Assembly (NCBI RefSeq): GCF_011761635.1
Contig: NZ_JAASRN010000002.1
Span: forward strand, 458,537 to 522,536
DNA from: Thermonema lapsum
GTDB lineage: Bacteria > Bacteroidota > Bacteroidia > Cytophagales > Thermonemataceae
Direction: 5' to 3'
DNA: 64,000 bases
The position numbers and the translations under genes were made by a program. The notes below the pieces were generated by a model. The model was not told the DNA's origin, ran no database searches, and saw only the letters and a list, made by a program, of their open reading frames with translations. This document shows, in pieces, positions 37,160 through 47,124 of this stretch (its first letter is position 1; the number at the start of each line of letters is the position of its first letter).

Positions 37160-40100
37160 TCATTTTTCTGTCAATTCTTTGATGCGTTTCAGGTCTTCTC
37201 TATCATGGAAAGTTACCTCGAGAGCTAAGCCGCGCAGCTCATGTACCAATACATTGAACGACTCGGGCACTCCCGGCTCGGGGAAGGGCTCACCCTTCAC
37301 TATGCTTTCGTACACTTTGGCACGTCCTACCACGTCATCTGACTTCACGGTAAGGATTTCACGCAGGATGTGAGCAGCGCCGAAAGCTTCAAGTGCCCAC
37401 ACTTCCATCTCACCAAAACGCTGACCACCGAACTGGGCTTTACCACCCAAGGGCTGTTGCGTGATGAGCGAGTAAGGACCAATAGAACGGGCGTGCATTT
37501 TGTCATCTACCATGTGCCCCAGCTTGAGCATATACATTACCCCTACGGTAACGGGCTGCTCGAAGCGTTCACCGGTCAAGCCATCATACAGATAAGTACG
37601 CCCCAAGGGAGGCAAGCCGGCTTCTTGAATCTCTTTTTCGATGTCTTCGAGCTTGGCACCATCAAAGATGGGGGTAGCGTATCTGCGTCCTAGTTTTTTA
37701 CCTGCCCAACCGAGCACCGTTTCATAGAGCTGCCCGATGTTCATACGCGAAGGTACACCCAGCGGGTTAAGAACGATATCTACGGGGGTACCGTCTTCAA
37801 GGAATGGCATGTCTTCTATACGCACGATTTTGGCTACCACCCCTTTATTACCGTGACGCCCCGCCATTTTATCTCCCACTTTCAGTTTACGCTTCTGGGC
37901 GATATACACTTTAGCGAGTTTCAAAATACCGGCGGGCAGCTCGTCGCCTACTTCCAAGTTGAAACGTTCACGCTTGAACCAAGCAATGACCTCGTTGCGA
38001 GCACGCTGGTAGTTGGCTACCAACTTAGCTACCAATTCATTGGTTTTTTCGTCTTCTGTCCAGCCTTCCAAGCGCACCTCGGCGATGAGGTTCACCTCTT
38101 CCGGCACGTTGTACATGCTTTCGTCACTGTATGGGTTTTTCTTAGGGAAGAGGTTTTGCTCTATGTTCTTACGGGTGAATTTGGTGCCCTTCGATATAAG
38201 CTCATCACCAAATTTATGTTTCACCCCTTGCGACACCTTGCCTTCGAGCAGCTGCGCCAGCTTGTCAATCATGGTACTGCGCAATTCAGCCAATTTTTTG
38301 GAGTAAGTGTCCATTAGTTTTTTCACTTCGTCTTTGGCTTTTTTGCGCAGGTCTTTGTCTTTGCGCGAGCGGGCAAACAACTTGGTGTTGATTACCACCC
38401 CTTCTACTGCGGGCGGCAGGCGCAGAGAGGCATCTTTCACATCACCGGCTTTATCGCCGAAGATAGCGCGCAGCAGTTTTTCTTCTGGAGTGGGGTCTGA
38501 TTCGCCCTTAGGAGTGATTTTACCTACTAGTATGTCTCCCTCTCTCACAAAGGTGCCTATCTTCACTATGCCGTTTTCATCCAAGTGACGGATGGCATCT
38601 TCTCCCACGTTGGGGATTTCGGAAGTGAGTTCTTCTTCGCCGCGCTTGGTGTCGCGTACCTCCAGCTCATATTCATCAATATGAATGGATGTGTAGATGT
38701 CTTCTCTAACTACACGTTCCGAGATAACAATAGCATCCTCGAAGTTGTAACCACGCCAAGGCATGAAGGCAACCAAGAGGTTGCGACCCAATGCCAGCTC
38801 GCCGCCTTGAGTTGCATAACCTTCACACAAAGGTTGTCCTTTCTTCACGCGGTCACCTTTGCGCACAATAGGCGTCAAGTTGATGCAAGTGCTTTGGTTT
38901 GTACGGCGAAACTTCGCAAGCTTATAGGTTTTATATTCACCGGTGAAACTTACTAAGCGGTCTTGTTCATCGAAGTCATATTTCACCACAATCTTGCTGC
39001 TATCCACATAATCCACGACCCCATCGCCTTCGGCTAATATCAAAATGCGAGAATCCAATGCCGCACGTTCTTCAAGCCCGGTACCTACGATAGGCGCTTC
39101 GGGTTGAATCAAAGGCACTGCCTGACGCTGCATGTTCGAGCCCATGAGAGCACGGTTGGCGTCGTCATGCTCCAAGAAAGGAATCAAAGAAGCCGCTAAG
39201 GATACAATCTGGTTAGGCGACACGTCCATGAAGTCCACTTCTTCTGGACTTACCATGATAAAATCGCCCTTATTGCGAGCCTTCACTTGTTTTAAAAGGA
39301 AGTTCCCCTCGTCATCAATAGGGGCATTTGCCTGTGCTATGGTGTATTTGTCTTCTTCTTCGGCAGTCATGTAAATCACTTCGCCGGACATGTCCACCTT
39401 GCCATTGACCACACGGCGATAGGGCGTTTCAATGAAGCCCATGTTGTTGATTTTAGCATAAACGGTCAAGGAGGAAATCAAACCGATATTAGGACCTTCG
39501 GGGGTTTCGATGGTACACAAACGTCCATAGTGGGTATAGTGAACGTCGCGCACCTCAAAGCCGGCATGTTCACGTGACAAACCACCAGGTCCCAAGGCTG
39601 ACACACGACGTTTGTGAGTGACTTCAGCCAACGGGTTGGTTTGGTCCATGAACTGCGAAAGCTGGTTGGTACCGAAAAAGGAGTTGATGACAGAAGACAA
39701 GATGCGGGCGTTGATGAGGTCAACGGGCTTAAATTCCTCATTGTCACGCACGTTCATACGCTCGCGTATAGTACGCACCATGCGTGCCAAGCCCACGCCA
39801 AACTGTGCATATAACTGCTCCCCTACGGTACGCACACGGCGGTTGCTGAGGTGGTCGATATCGTCCACCACAGCACGGGAGTTAATCAAGCCAATGAGGT
39901 ACTTTACAATGCTGATAATATCTTCTTTGGTCAATACCCGCACGTCCAGGTCTATATCCAAGCCCAGCTTGGTATTGATACGATAACGCCCTACATCGCC
40001 CAGGTCATAGCGTTTCTCGCTGAAGAACAGACCATGAATGAGGTCGCGCGCGGTGGCATCATCTGGGGGCTCGGCATTACGCAACTGGCGGTATATCTGC

Positions 40101-41059
40101 TCTATAGCCTCCCGTTCAGAGTTGGAATTGTCTTTTTGTAAGGTATTATATATGATTTGATAGTCGGCAGTATTGACATCTTCGCGGTGCAAGATGATGC
40201 TGGTGGTTCCAGAGTCCAGAATCAGTGGCAAGTGCTCTTCTTCAATCACGGTATCGCGCTCCAACAACACTTCGTTGCGGCTGATAGAAACCACCTCGCC
40301 GGTGTCTTCATCTACAAAATCCTCTACCCAAGTGCGTAACACACGAGCAGCAAGCCTGCGACCGACTACTTTTTTCAGGTTCTTTTCGTTTACTTCTAAC
40401 TCTTCGGAAAGTCCAAAGATGTCGAGAATATCTTTATCGGTACTGAAACCAATAGCACGCAGCAGCGTGGTAACCGGGAATTTCTTTTTGCGGTCGATAT
40501 AGGCATACATGACGTTGTTCACGTCTGTAGCGAATTCAATCCACGACCCTTTTAAAGGAATAATGCGTGCAGAATAGAGTTTGGTGCCGCTGGCGTGCTT
40601 GCTTTGAGCAAAAAACACCCCGGGCGAGCGGTGCAACTGCGATACAATCACGCGCTCAGCTCCGTTGATAATAAACGAGCCACGCTCGGTCATATAAGGG
40701 ATGTTGCCCAAAAAGACCTCTTGTTCTACGGGTTCAAAGTCTTCGTTGTCTTCGTCGTTGCAAATTAAGCGTAGCTTTGCTTTTAAAGGGACAGCATACG
40801 TTAAGCCTCTGTCAATACACTCATCTACGGAGTACTTGGGGGGGTCTATTACATAATCTATAAATTCAAGCACAAAATTTTCGCGCGAGTCGGCTACCGG
40901 GAAATTTTCCATAAATACTTGGTAGAGCCCCTCACGTTTGCGTTTTTCGGCAGGTGTGTCTAATTGGAAGAAATCCCTGAACGATTGCAACTGAACGTCA
41001 AGGAAGTCGGGGTAATCAATCACCCGTTTGGTAGAAGCAAAGCTGATTCTCTTTGACAT
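37160..41059 (-). CDS. rpoB: RNA polymerase subunit beta
   Basis: 1299 residues. Catalytic subunit with DLSP-like fork region ([28 protein letters not shown], the rifampicin pocket; Gln, Asp, His and Ser positions appear wild-type), [12 protein letters not shown], the GEDGKN-like [12 protein letters not shown], and the C-terminal [21 protein letters not shown]. Second gene of the operon reading into rpoC. A 7-G run at 40838-40844 lies within the coding frame and is conserved sequence. Confidence 0.98.
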   Translation of the reverse strand: MSKRISFASTKRVIDYPDFLDVQLQSFRDFFQLDTPAEKRKREGLYQVFMENFPVADSRENFVLEFIDYVIDPPKYSVDECIDRGLTYAVPLKAKLRLICNDEDNEDFEPVEQEVFLGNIPYMTERGSFIINGAERVIVSQLHRSPGVFFAQSKHASGTKLYSARIIPLKGSWIEFATDVNNVMYAYIDRKKKFPVTTLLRAIGFSTDKDILDIFGLSEELEVNEKNLKKVVGRRLAARVLRTWVEDFVDEDTGEVVSISRNEVLLERDTVIEEEHLPLILDSGTTSIILHREDVNTADYQIIYNTLQKDNSNSEREAIEQIYRQLRNAEPPDDATARDLIHGLFFSEKRYDLGDVGRYRINTKLGLDIDLDVRVLTKEDIISIVKYLIGLINSRAVVDDIDHLSNRRVRTVGEQLYAQFGVGLARMVRTIRERMNVRDNEEFKPVDLINARILSSVINSFFGTNQLSQFMDQTNPLAEVTHKRRVSALGPGGLSREHAGFEVRDVHYTHYGRLCTIETPEGPNIGLISSLTVYAKINNMGFIETPYRRVVNGKVDMSGEVIYMTAEEEDKYTIAQANAPIDDEGNFLLKQVKARNKGDFIMVSPEEVDFMDVSPNQIVSLAASLIPFLEHDDANRALMGSNMQRQAVPLIQPEAPIVGTGLEERAALDSRILILAEGDGVVDYVDSSKIVVKYDFDEQDRLVSFTGEYKTYKLAKFRRTNQSTCINLTPIVRKGDRVKKGQPLCEGYATQGGELALGRNLLVAFMPWRGYNFEDAIVISERVVREDIYTSIHIDEYELEVRDTKRGEEELTSEIPNVGEDAIRHLDENGIVKIGTFVREGDILVGKITPKGESDPTPEEKLLRAIFGDKAGDVKDASLRLPPAVEGVVINTKLFARSRKDKDLRKKAKDEVKKLMDTYSKKLAELRSTMIDKLAQLLEGKVSQGVKHKFGDELISKGTKFTRKNIEQNLFPKKNPYSDESMYNVPEEVNLIAEVRLEGWTEDEKTNELVAKLVANYQRARNEVIAWFKRERFNLEVGDELPAGILKLAKVYIAQKRKLKVGDKMAGRHGNKGVVAKIVRIEDMPFLEDGTPVDIVLNPLGVPSRMNIGQLYETVLGWAGKKLGRRYATPIFDGAKLEDIEKEIQEAGLPPLGRTYLYDGLTGERFEQPVTVGVMYMLKLGHMVDDKMHARSIGPYSLITQQPLGGKAQFGGQRFGEMEVWALEAFGAAHILREILTVKSDDVVGRAKVYESIVKGEPFPEPGVPESFNVLVHELRGLALEVTFHDREDLKRIKELTEK

Positions 41060-41124
41060 TGTAAAGTTTTTTTGGTGGAAGAAAGAACGAACAGAGGCGG
41101 AAGAGAAAGTAGTGTTATTGAATA

Positions 41125-41171
41125 CAAATAGGTTTAGACCTGACTGTGATGCCAGGCCTAAAACCTATTTG
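41125..41171 (-). promoter_or_regulatory. Long hairpin between rplL and rpoB
   Basis: Arms 41125-41142 and 41153-41171 form about 17 pairs with a single mismatch/bulge. No U tract follows on the minus strand, so it is not a simple terminator. Its place matches the attenuator/RNA-processing site known between rplL and rpoB in enterobacteria; here that role is inferred from position. Confidence 0.55.
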
Positions 41172-41188
41172 AAATGTGTGAAAGAACT

Positions 41189-41569
41189 CTACTTGATTTC
41201 TACTTTAGCACCTGCTTCTTCAAGTTTCTTCTTGATTTCCTCAGCCTCTTCTTTGCTTACACCTTCTTTAACAGGCTTGGGCGTATTGTCAACCAATTCC
41301 TTAGCTTCTTTCAAGCCAAGCCCGGTGATGGTTTTTACTTCTTTTACTACATTCAGCTTCGAAGCACCAGCGTCAACCAAAATTACATCGAAAGAAGTTT
41401 TCTCTTCTGCAGCTTCGGCTGCACCACCAGCAGCGGGGGCAGCCGCTACGGCTACTGCTGCAGCAGCAGGCTCGATGCCATACTCTTCTTTCAAAATTTT
41501 AGCTAATTCGTTTACTTCTTTTACAGTCAAGTTTACGAGTTGTTCTGCGAAAGCTTTCAAATCTGCCAT
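41189..41569 (-). CDS. rplL: Ribosomal protein bL12 (L7/L12)
   Basis: 126 residues. N-terminal dimerisation helices ([22 protein letters not shown]), Ala-rich hinge (about 35-55), C-terminal factor-binding domain ending [13 protein letters not shown]. Forms the stalk with uL10. 78 nt after rplJ. Confidence 0.98.
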   Translation of the reverse strand: MADLKAFAEQLVNLTVKEVNELAKILKEEYGIEPAAAAVAVAAAPAAGGAAEAAEEKTSFDVILVDAGASKLNVVKEVKTITGLGLKEAKELVDNTPKPVKEGVSKEEAEEIKKKLEEAGAKVEIK

Positions 41570-41647
41570 TGTCGTACCCTTTTTATAGTTGTTGATAACT
41601 TTTGACTAAATGTTGATGAATAAAATATTGATGAATATAATTGAAGA

Positions 41648-42190
41648 TTAGCTGGCGGCTCTTTCTTCGAGCGTTTTGAGAATGCCAGCAATTTTTTGCC
41701 CTTGCCCCTGCAGCGCAGAGATGACATTTCGAGCAGGCGATTGCAGCAATCCGATAATTTCGCCCAGCAATTCTTGTTTGGACTTGAGCGAAACCAGAGT
41801 TTCTAAGTGCTCGTTACCAATGTAAGTATCGCTGTCAATGAAAGCACCTTTCAAAATAGGTTTTTCTGACTTATGCTTCTTGCGATACTCGTCCACTATT
41901 TTAGCTGGAGCATTGGCAGCCTCTTCGGAGGCAAACATCACTGCCGAGTAGCCTTTGAGCACTTTTTCGTTGAAAGCCTCAAGGTTGCCTTTTTGGCTTT
42001 TTTCAAGTGCTTTACGAATCAACGTATTTTTTGCCACCTTATACTCTACACCGGCTTTGAAGCAAGCACGACGCAACTCGTTGATTTGGGCGACGGTAAA
42101 GCCGCTTGCATCTACGATGTAGAAGTAATCGGTTTTGGCAAACTTATTGGCTAACTCTTCTATTAAGAGTGCTTTTTCTTCTCTTGTCAT
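41648..42190 (-). CDS. rplJ: Ribosomal protein uL10
   Basis: 180 residues. Stalk base protein binding 23S rRNA and L7/L12 dimers; '[21 protein letters not shown]' (start), '[13 protein letters not shown]', and the helical C-terminal bL12-binding tail. Its ATG overlaps the rplA stop by 4 nt (ATGA-type). That leaves no room for the L10-binding leader which in E. coli lies between rplA and rplJ. Confidence 0.98.
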   Translation of the reverse strand: MTREEKALLIEELANKFAKTDYFYIVDASGFTVAQINELRRACFKAGVEYKVAKNTLIRKALEKSQKGNLEAFNEKVLKGYSAVMFASEEAANAPAKIVDEYRKKHKSEKPILKGAFIDSDTYIGNEHLETLVSLKSKQELLGEIIGLLQSPARNVISALQGQGQKIAGILKTLEERAAS

Positions 42191-42885
42191 AATCCTGGCA
42201 CTGTGTTTTTATCGATTTGAACACTTGGGCTCATCGTCGTCGACAAGTAAATCGACTGGATGTAGGTCCCTTTAACAGTCGCCGGCTTCAATTTTATCAA
42301 GGTAGTGAGCAGTTCTTGTGCGTTTTCGGCGATCTGTTCAGGAGTGAAAGAGATGCGACCGATAGAAGCATGCACAATACCGTACTTATCTACCTTGAAA
42401 TCGATTTTACCGGCTTTTACATCCTTCACAGCTTGGGCTACGTCCATGGTCACAGTACCGGCTTTAGGGTTGGGCATCAAGCCACGCGGACCCAACACAC
42501 GCCCCAATTTACCTACTTTAGCCATCACGGTAGGCATGGTAATGACCACGTCGAAGTCAAGCCAACCTTCTTCTATTTTCTGGATGTATTCATCCAAGCC
42601 TACATAGTCAGCGCCAGCTGCTTTGGCTTCCTCTGCTTTATCGGGCGTACAAAGCACCAATACACGCTTTTCTTTCCCGGTACCATGCGGCAAAGTAACC
42701 ACGCCACGTACCATTTGGTCGGCTTTGCGTGGGTCAACTCCCAAGCGTACATCGATATCAACCGATGCATTGAAGTTGGTATAGGTGATTTCTTTTAAGA
42801 TTTTTGCCGCATCGAGCAGAGAGTAAGCCTTATTTTTATCGTACTTTGCTAACGCTTCTTTGCGTTTTTTTGAAATTTTTCCCAT
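42187..42885 (-). CDS. rplA: Ribosomal protein uL1
   Basis: 232 residues. '[20 protein letters not shown]', '[18 protein letters not shown]', '[20 protein letters not shown]' identify uL1, the L1-stalk protein and translational repressor of the L11 operon in other bacteria. 13 nt after rplK. Confidence 0.98.
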   Translation of the reverse strand: MGKISKKRKEALAKYDKNKAYSLLDAAKILKEITYTNFNASVDIDVRLGVDPRKADQMVRGVVTLPHGTGKEKRVLVLCTPDKAEEAKAAGADYVGLDEYIQKIEEGWLDFDVVITMPTVMAKVGKLGRVLGPRGLMPNPKAGTVTMDVAQAVKDVKAGKIDFKVDKYGIVHASIGRISFTPEQIAENAQELLTTLIKLKPATVKGTYIQSIYLSTTMSPSVQIDKNTVPGL

Positions 42886-42898
42886 GATTGAAGGCTCT

Positions 42899-43354
42899 TT
42901 ATTCGGTTGATTCTGTTTCCCAAGGCGCCTTACCGCTCACCGTGATACCCATACTGCGTGCCGTTCCGGCTATCATACGCATAGCGGCTTCAACGGTATA
43001 GCAGTTGAGGTCCGGCATTTTGATTTCGGCAATCTCACGCACCTGGTCCCAAGTAACCGAAGCAATTTTTTTACGGTTGGGCTCAGGTGAACCTTTTTTC
43101 TGCTTGGTGGCTTCCATCAGCAATACTGCTGCTGGAGGGGTTTTGATAACGAAGTCAAAAGACTTATCCGTATAGTAGGTAATTACTACGGGCAGTACTT
43201 GACCCATTTTGTCTTGAGTTCTGGCATTGAACTGCTTGCAGAACTCCATGATGTTAATCCCCTTCGCACCAAGAGCAGGTCCTATGGGCGGTGCCGGGTT
43301 GGCCTGACCGCCGCGTACTTGCAACTTGACGTATCCTGCTACTTGTTTAGCCAT
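42899..43354 (-). CDS. rplK: Ribosomal protein uL11
   Basis: 151 residues, a little longer than E. coli L11 because of a C-terminal tail (APWETESTE). N-terminal '[23 protein letters not shown]' is the switch-proline region; '[12 protein letters not shown]' is the rRNA-binding end. It begins the rplKAJL block after nusG. Confidence 0.98.
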   Translation of the reverse strand: MAKQVAGYVKLQVRGGQANPAPPIGPALGAKGINIMEFCKQFNARTQDKMGQVLPVVITYYTDKSFDFVIKTPPAAVLLMEATKQKKGSPEPNRKKIASVTWDQVREIAEIKMPDLNCYTVEAAMRMIAGTARSMGITVSGKAPWETESTE

Positions 43355-43437
43355 TGTTTTTCTGCGGTTTGAATGTTGTGCGAATTGATTGGTGTTGGTG
43401 GAAGCAAGCCAATATTTTCACGGAGAGCACGTCCGTT

Positions 43438-44013
43438 TTAGTCGAGTTTTTCTACTTGCGTATAACTTAACTCAACGGGTGTGCTTCTACCGAATATTTT
43501 CACGATTACATTCAGTTTCTTTCTGTCTTCAAAGACTTGATCTATCACGCCATCGAAGCCACTAAACGGACCATCGGCTACTTTTACATGCTCGCCCACC
43601 ATAAAGGGGGTTTCGAGGCGTTCGGCTTCTTGCGATTCGTCAGCTTTTCCTAATATGCGTTTTACTTCGGATTCACGCAGGGGGATAGGTTGCTTCACGT
43701 AGCCATCTTTGGGGTTCTCGCCGGCGCGAGCTTCTTCTTGTAGAAAGCCAATCACCCCCGGCAAGGTGGTAAGGGTGTGCACCAATTCGGGCTGAGATAA
43801 GTCAGCCAAAATAAGCACGTAACCTGGCAAAAAAATCTTTTCTCGTATTTTCTTTTTGCCGTTACGCACTTCATACACCTTTTCTGTGGGAATAAAGACC
43901 TGCTTCACTTGCTCTTGCCATCCTTGGCGAGCAACCTCGTTTTCAATATAGCTTTTTACTTTTCTTTCTTGCCCGGCTATCGCGCGCAGGACATACCATT
44001 TATGCGTTTCCAT
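43438..44013 (-). CDS. nusG: Transcription antitermination/termination factor NusG
   Basis: 191 residues from METHKWYVLRAIAGQE. NGN domain (about 1-125) that clamps RNA polymerase, with 'FLPGYVLI', and the KOW domain (about 135-190) with 'VKVADGPFSGFDGVI'. A GTG two codons upstream (44019) is possible; the ATG is preferred by homology. Between secE and rplK. Confidence 0.96.
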   Translation of the reverse strand: METHKWYVLRAIAGQERKVKSYIENEVARQGWQEQVKQVFIPTEKVYEVRNGKKKIREKIFLPGYVLILADLSQPELVHTLTTLPGVIGFLQEEARAGENPKDGYVKQPIPLRESEVKRILGKADESQEAERLETPFMVGEHVKVADGPFSGFDGVIDQVFEDRKKLNVIVKIFGRSTPVELSYTQVEKLD

Positions 44014-44040
44014 TCCCACCCCCGAATTAGGTATATAAAG

Positions 44041-44271
44041 TTATATTTGCTCGTAGAAGAAGGTCAAGGCTGTCTTAAAGATGAAATCCATGGCACCAAT
44101 AAGAAGGGCAAAAAGCAAGGAGGCAAAGAGCACAATCATAGCGTCTCTCCACAAAGTTTTCCCTTTGGGCCAAGTGACTTTGGTTGTCAACTCATGATAA
44201 GATTCGCGCACATAGTGCACGAGCCCTCCCCAAAGTCCTTTTTTGTCATTTTCTTGTGTAACTGAAGACAT
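44041..44271 (-). CDS. secE: Preprotein translocase subunit SecE
   Basis: 76 residues from MSSVTQENDKKG. Amphipathic helix 'VRESYHELTTKVTWPKGKTL' and one membrane helix (about 47-68), the minimal SecE type. The frame remains open upstream across the tRNA-Trp gene, which is not coding. 27 nt before nusG. Confidence 0.95.
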   Translation of the reverse strand: MSSVTQENDKKGLWGGLVHYVRESYHELTTKVTWPKGKTLWRDAMIVLFASLLFALLIGAMDFIFKTALTFFYEQI

Positions 44272-44285
44272 AAGCCTATTTTTTG

Positions 44286-44358
<73 letters not shown>

Positions 44359-44384
44359 AGGTGTGTATTCAAACAAAAGGAGTG

Positions 44385-44415
44385 CAAATGTAAGCATTTG
44401 CTTTGAAAAAAGCAA
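44385..44415 (-). promoter_or_regulatory. Promoter for tRNA-Trp-secE-nusG-rpl-rpo
   Basis: Minus-strand TACATTTG (complement of 44385-44392) with TTG (complement of 44413-44415) 20 nt upstream. The -33 element lies inside the terminator stem of tuf, so release of tuf transcripts and restart are packed into about 55 nt. Confidence 0.6.
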
Positions 44416-44438
44416 GTGTATCCAGAGGATACACTTGC
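44405..44438 (-). terminator. Terminator of tuf
   Basis: Perfect 12-bp stem GCAAGTGTATCC / GGATACACTTGC (44412-44423 and 44427-44438), triloop, followed on the minus strand by TTTTTTC. 15 nt past the tuf stop. Confidence 0.85.
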
Positions 44439-44453
44439 CTATGCATTATTTAA

Positions 44454-45641
44454 TTAGTCAAGGATTTCAGTTACCTGACCAGCTCCTACGGTTCTACCAC
44501 CTTCGCGGACAGCGAAGCGCAAACCTTTTTCCAAGGCGATGGGTTTTTGCAATTCCACAGTGATGGTTACGTTGTCACCGGGCATTACCATTTCCACGCC
44601 TTCGGGCAATTGAATAGTGCCAGTTACGTCAGTAGTACGGAAGTAGAACTGAGGGCGGTAGTTGTTGAAGAAAGGAGTGTGACGACCACCTTCTTCTTTG
44701 CTCAATACATAAATCTCAGCCTTGAATTTCTTGTGAGGTGTTACGGTACCGGGCTGGCAAATGACCATACCGCGGCGAATTTGGGTTTTCTCTATACCAC
44801 GCAACAACAGACCTACGTTATCACCGGCTTCACCTCTGTCCAAAATTTTGCGGAACATTTCCACGCCGGTAACGGTAGAGGTCAGTTTTTCCTCACCCAT
44901 ACCGATGATTTCTACGGGGTCACCGGTTTTGATAACACCGCGCTCGATACGACCCGTAGCCACAGTACCACGACCGGTGATAGAGAATACGTCTTCGATA
45001 GGCATCAAGAAAGGTTTGTCAACCAAGCGCTCGGGGGTAGGAATGTATTCATCCACCACATTCATCAGTTCTTCTACGGTAGCTACCCAGCGAGGCTCGT
45101 TATTCAAAGCACCCAAAGCAGAACCACGAACTACAGGGATGTTGTCCCCATCGTATTCATATTTGCTCAACAACTCACGGATTTCCATTTCAACAAGGTC
45201 GAGCAATTCTTCGTCATCAACGAGGTCTACCTTGTTCATAAATACCACAATAGCAGGCACCCCTACCTGACGAGCCAACAGGATGTGCTCACGGGTTTGA
45301 GGCATAGGACCATCGGTAGCCGCTACTACAAGGATAGCGCCGTCCATTTGAGCAGCACCGGTAACCATGTTTTTCACGTAGTCGGCGTGACCGGGGCAGT
45401 CCACGTGAGCATAGTGACGCTTTTCGGTTTGGTATTCTACGTGGGCAGTGTTAATGGTAATACCACGCTCTTTTTCTTCGGGAGCGTTATCGATAGAAGA
45501 GAAGTCTCTTGCTTCTGCCAAGTTTTTCTTAGCCAATACGTGAGTAATTGCCGCGGTCAAGGTAGTTTTGCCGTGGTCAACGTGCCCGATAGTGCCTATG
45601 TTTACGTGGGGCTTAGTTCTCTGAAATGTTTCCTTTGCCAT
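44454..45641 (-). CDS. tuf: Elongation factor Tu
   Basis: 395 residues. GTPase delivering aminoacyl-tRNA to the ribosome. G1 [10 protein letters not shown]2 region [15 protein letters not shown]3 DCPGHADY, G4 [10 protein letters not shown], then domains 2 and 3 ending '[17 protein letters not shown]'. Only one copy lies in the window. Located between tRNA-Thr and tRNA-Trp. Confidence 0.99.
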   Translation of the reverse strand: MAKETFQRTKPHVNIGTIGHVDHGKTTLTAAITHVLAKKNLAEARDFSSIDNAPEEKERGITINTAHVEYQTEKRHYAHVDCPGHADYVKNMVTGAAQMDGAILVVAATDGPMPQTREHILLARQVGVPAIVVFMNKVDLVDDEELLDLVEMEIRELLSKYEYDGDNIPVVRGSALGALNNEPRWVATVEELMNVVDEYIPTPERLVDKPFLMPIEDVFSITGRGTVATGRIERGVIKTGDPVEIIGMGEEKLTSTVTGVEMFRKILDRGEAGDNVGLLLRGIEKTQIRRGMVICQPGTVTPHKKFKAEIYVLSKEEGGRHTPFFNNYRPQFYFRTTDVTGTIQLPEGVEMVMPGDNVTITVELQKPIALEKGLRFAVREGGRTVGAGQVTEILD

Positions 45642-45750
45642 ATCTCTGTTTTTCTTTTGAAGTTATTAATTACAAGCGATGGATAGATAAACAAATAAGC
45701 TATTCACTGCGCGAATAGCGTTGTCTGTGTGCTTTACAAAATTAAAATAG

Positions 45751-45822
45751 AGCCAATGACGGGATTTGAACCCGTGACCTCTTCCTTACCAAGGAAGCGC
45801 TCTACCCCTGAGCTACATCGGC
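45751..45822 (-). tRNA. tRNA-Thr (GGT)
   Basis: Acceptor GCCGATG/CATTGGC, D-arm GCTCAGGGGTAGAGC, anticodon stem CTTCC/GGAAG with loop TTGGTAA (anticodon GGT), T-arm CACGG-GTTCAAAT-CCCGT type, discriminator T. No encoded CCA. Confidence 0.96.
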
Positions 45823-45853
45823 TTAGACGAAAATACCTTTTTGTTTTAAGCAG

Positions 45854-45926
45854 AGCGAGAGACGGGACTCGAACCCGCGACATTCAGCTTGGAAGGCTGA
45901 CGCTCTACCAACTGAGCTACTCTCGC
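45854..45926 (-). tRNA. tRNA-Gly (TCC)
   Basis: Acceptor GCGAGAG/CTCTCGC, D-arm GCTCAGTTGGTAGAGC, anticodon stem TCAGC/GCTGA with loop CTTCCAA (anticodon TCC), standard T-arm, discriminator T. No encoded CCA. Confidence 0.96.
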
Positions 45927-45933
45927 TTTTAAA

Positions 45934-46019
45934 TGGTGGGGAGAGCAGGATTCGAACCTACGAAGGCATAAGCCAGCAGATTTACAGTCTGCCCCGTTTG
46001 ACCGCTTCGGTATCTCCCC
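45934..46019 (-). tRNA. tRNA-Tyr (GTA)
   Basis: Class II tRNA with a long variable arm. Acceptor GGGGAGA/TCTCCCC, anticodon stem GCAGA/TCTGC with loop CTGTAAA (anticodon GTA). The 3' end ACCA is encoded (45934-45937), unlike the three neighbouring tRNAs. Confidence 0.96.
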
Positions 46020-46069
46020 AAATATTTGTTTTGCGATGTTTTTCGTATTAGCCATCTGCTAACGGAATG

Positions 46070-46100
46070 CAAAGTTAAAGGCTTCTTTCAAATTTGCAAA
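46070..46100 (-). promoter_or_regulatory. Promoter of the tRNA-tuf cluster
   Basis: Minus-strand TTTG (complement of 46097-46100), exactly 19 nt, TAACTTTG (complement of 46070-46077), 50 nt ahead of tRNA-Tyr. Best consensus match seen in the window. Confidence 0.8.
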
Positions 46101-46157
46101 ACTTTTTTTGATTTTTTTCTTCCGCCTCTCATAGTCCAATGATTTTCAAAAAATTGC

Positions 46158-47123
46158 TCAATCAAATTTTTCTACCGAAATCACATTAAATTTCAAGCCT
46201 GTACTCAGTTGAAAGTCTTCGGCTTCTTCGAGCATGCTTTCATCGTGCATGAGGTAATACCAGTTGATAGTTACCTCGCCCCCCTGTTCTTGGTATTCTT
46301 TAAGCAAGAGAAAAATTTCCTGCAGGGCACGAGAAGAAGAAGTATTAAAGTAAGTGAGCTTCAAGTTCAGGGTCAATGGTTTTTTTACTTCATGGATGTA
46401 GGTATCTATCCAGTTGATAAGGGTATTGTAGAATTCGAAGGTGTCTTCTTGGTACGACTCACCTTTTATTTCACACACACCAGTTTGCGCCGAGAAATAC
46501 ACATCGGGCGTCAGATAGGTGCCCTTTTCACCTTTGATAACCAAATCGTCCATTTTGGTGCCACTATCGTCTTTCTTATCAATATACGCTTTCACTACAA
46601 ATAGAACAAGATTTTCGCTGGTTTCTATCCAATGAAAATCCACTTTTTGGTTGAGTCGCAATAGCACCTCTATCAAACCTATATTGCCAGAGTGGTGTTT
46701 GTTTTGAATGGCTTGTTGGCGCAAGTCATTTTTATAGGCACGCAGCTCGCGCCGGTCCATGCTCGTCACTTTTGCCAAACGCTGTTGCAACTGTTGTTGC
46801 TGCTGCACGGTAACATAATTGACGGTTTGAATGCAATAGCTTTTTTCTGTTTCAGAAAGTGCCATCAAGCCGGTACCTATACGTTTTTTGCCTACTACCT
46901 CGTAAGTAGCTGCATAGTTGCCTATATTTTCGCACAATTCTACAAAGGCGTAAAATGCTTTGTCGCGTACGTTCTTCGACTTGTCGAGGTATTGCTTGAT
47001 GTGGTAGCCCAACTCGTTGATGACATTATAAGTAAAAGGACCATAATAGATGGTGCGTATTCCATCCATACGCAGGTGTTGAATCAGTTGGTTCAGCTCC
47101 ACTTTGTTTTCGTTTATTTGCAT
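46158..47123 (-). CDS. SiaB-SiaC fusion: GHKL-like kinase domain joined to its SiaC/DUF1987 target domain
   Basis: 321 residues from MQINENKVELNQLIQ. Residues ~5-182 match the SiaB/DUF6272 family: 'AFYAFVELCENIGNYAA' helix (kinase Glu/Asn region), 'GTGLMALSETEKSYCIQTVNYV', 'HHSGNIGLIEVLLRL' glycine box. Residues ~190-321 match SiaC/DUF1987: 'PDVYFSAQTGVCEIKGES', 'FEFYNTLINWIDTYI', 'LNLKLTYFNTSSSRALQEI' and 'NWYYLMHDESMLEEAEDF'. In Pseudomonas, SiaB phosphorylates a Thr in the SiaC FNTSSS segment; the matching residue here is T261. Both halves are in one uninterrupted frame. An internal ATG at 46553 could give free SiaC. One nt after the exonuclease gene. Confidence 0.82.
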   Translation of the reverse strand: MQINENKVELNQLIQHLRMDGIRTIYYGPFTYNVINELGYHIKQYLDKSKNVRDKAFYAFVELCENIGNYAATYEVVGKKRIGTGLMALSETEKSYCIQTVNYVTVQQQQQLQQRLAKVTSMDRRELRAYKNDLRQQAIQNKHHSGNIGLIEVLLRLNQKVDFHWIETSENLVLFVVKAYIDKKDDSGTKMDDLVIKGEKGTYLTPDVYFSAQTGVCEIKGESYQEDTFEFYNTLINWIDTYIHEVKKPLTLNLKLTYFNTSSSRALQEIFLLLKEYQEQGGEVTINWYYLMHDESMLEEAEDFQLSTGLKFNVISVEKFD

Positions 47124-47124
47124 A

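Noticed and set aside
40838..40844. G7 run in rpoB as a second slippage site (also C7 at 27322-27328 in sucD and 9534-9540 in the GldJ paralogue)
   Set aside because: All are in frame in intact conserved genes and short; not switches.
44547..45686. 379-codon frame opposite tuf
   Set aside because: Antisense shadow of the highly biased tuf gene.
45729..46055. Small frames over the tRNA-Thr/Gly/Tyr genes
   Set aside because: Typical false proteins from tRNA sequence.
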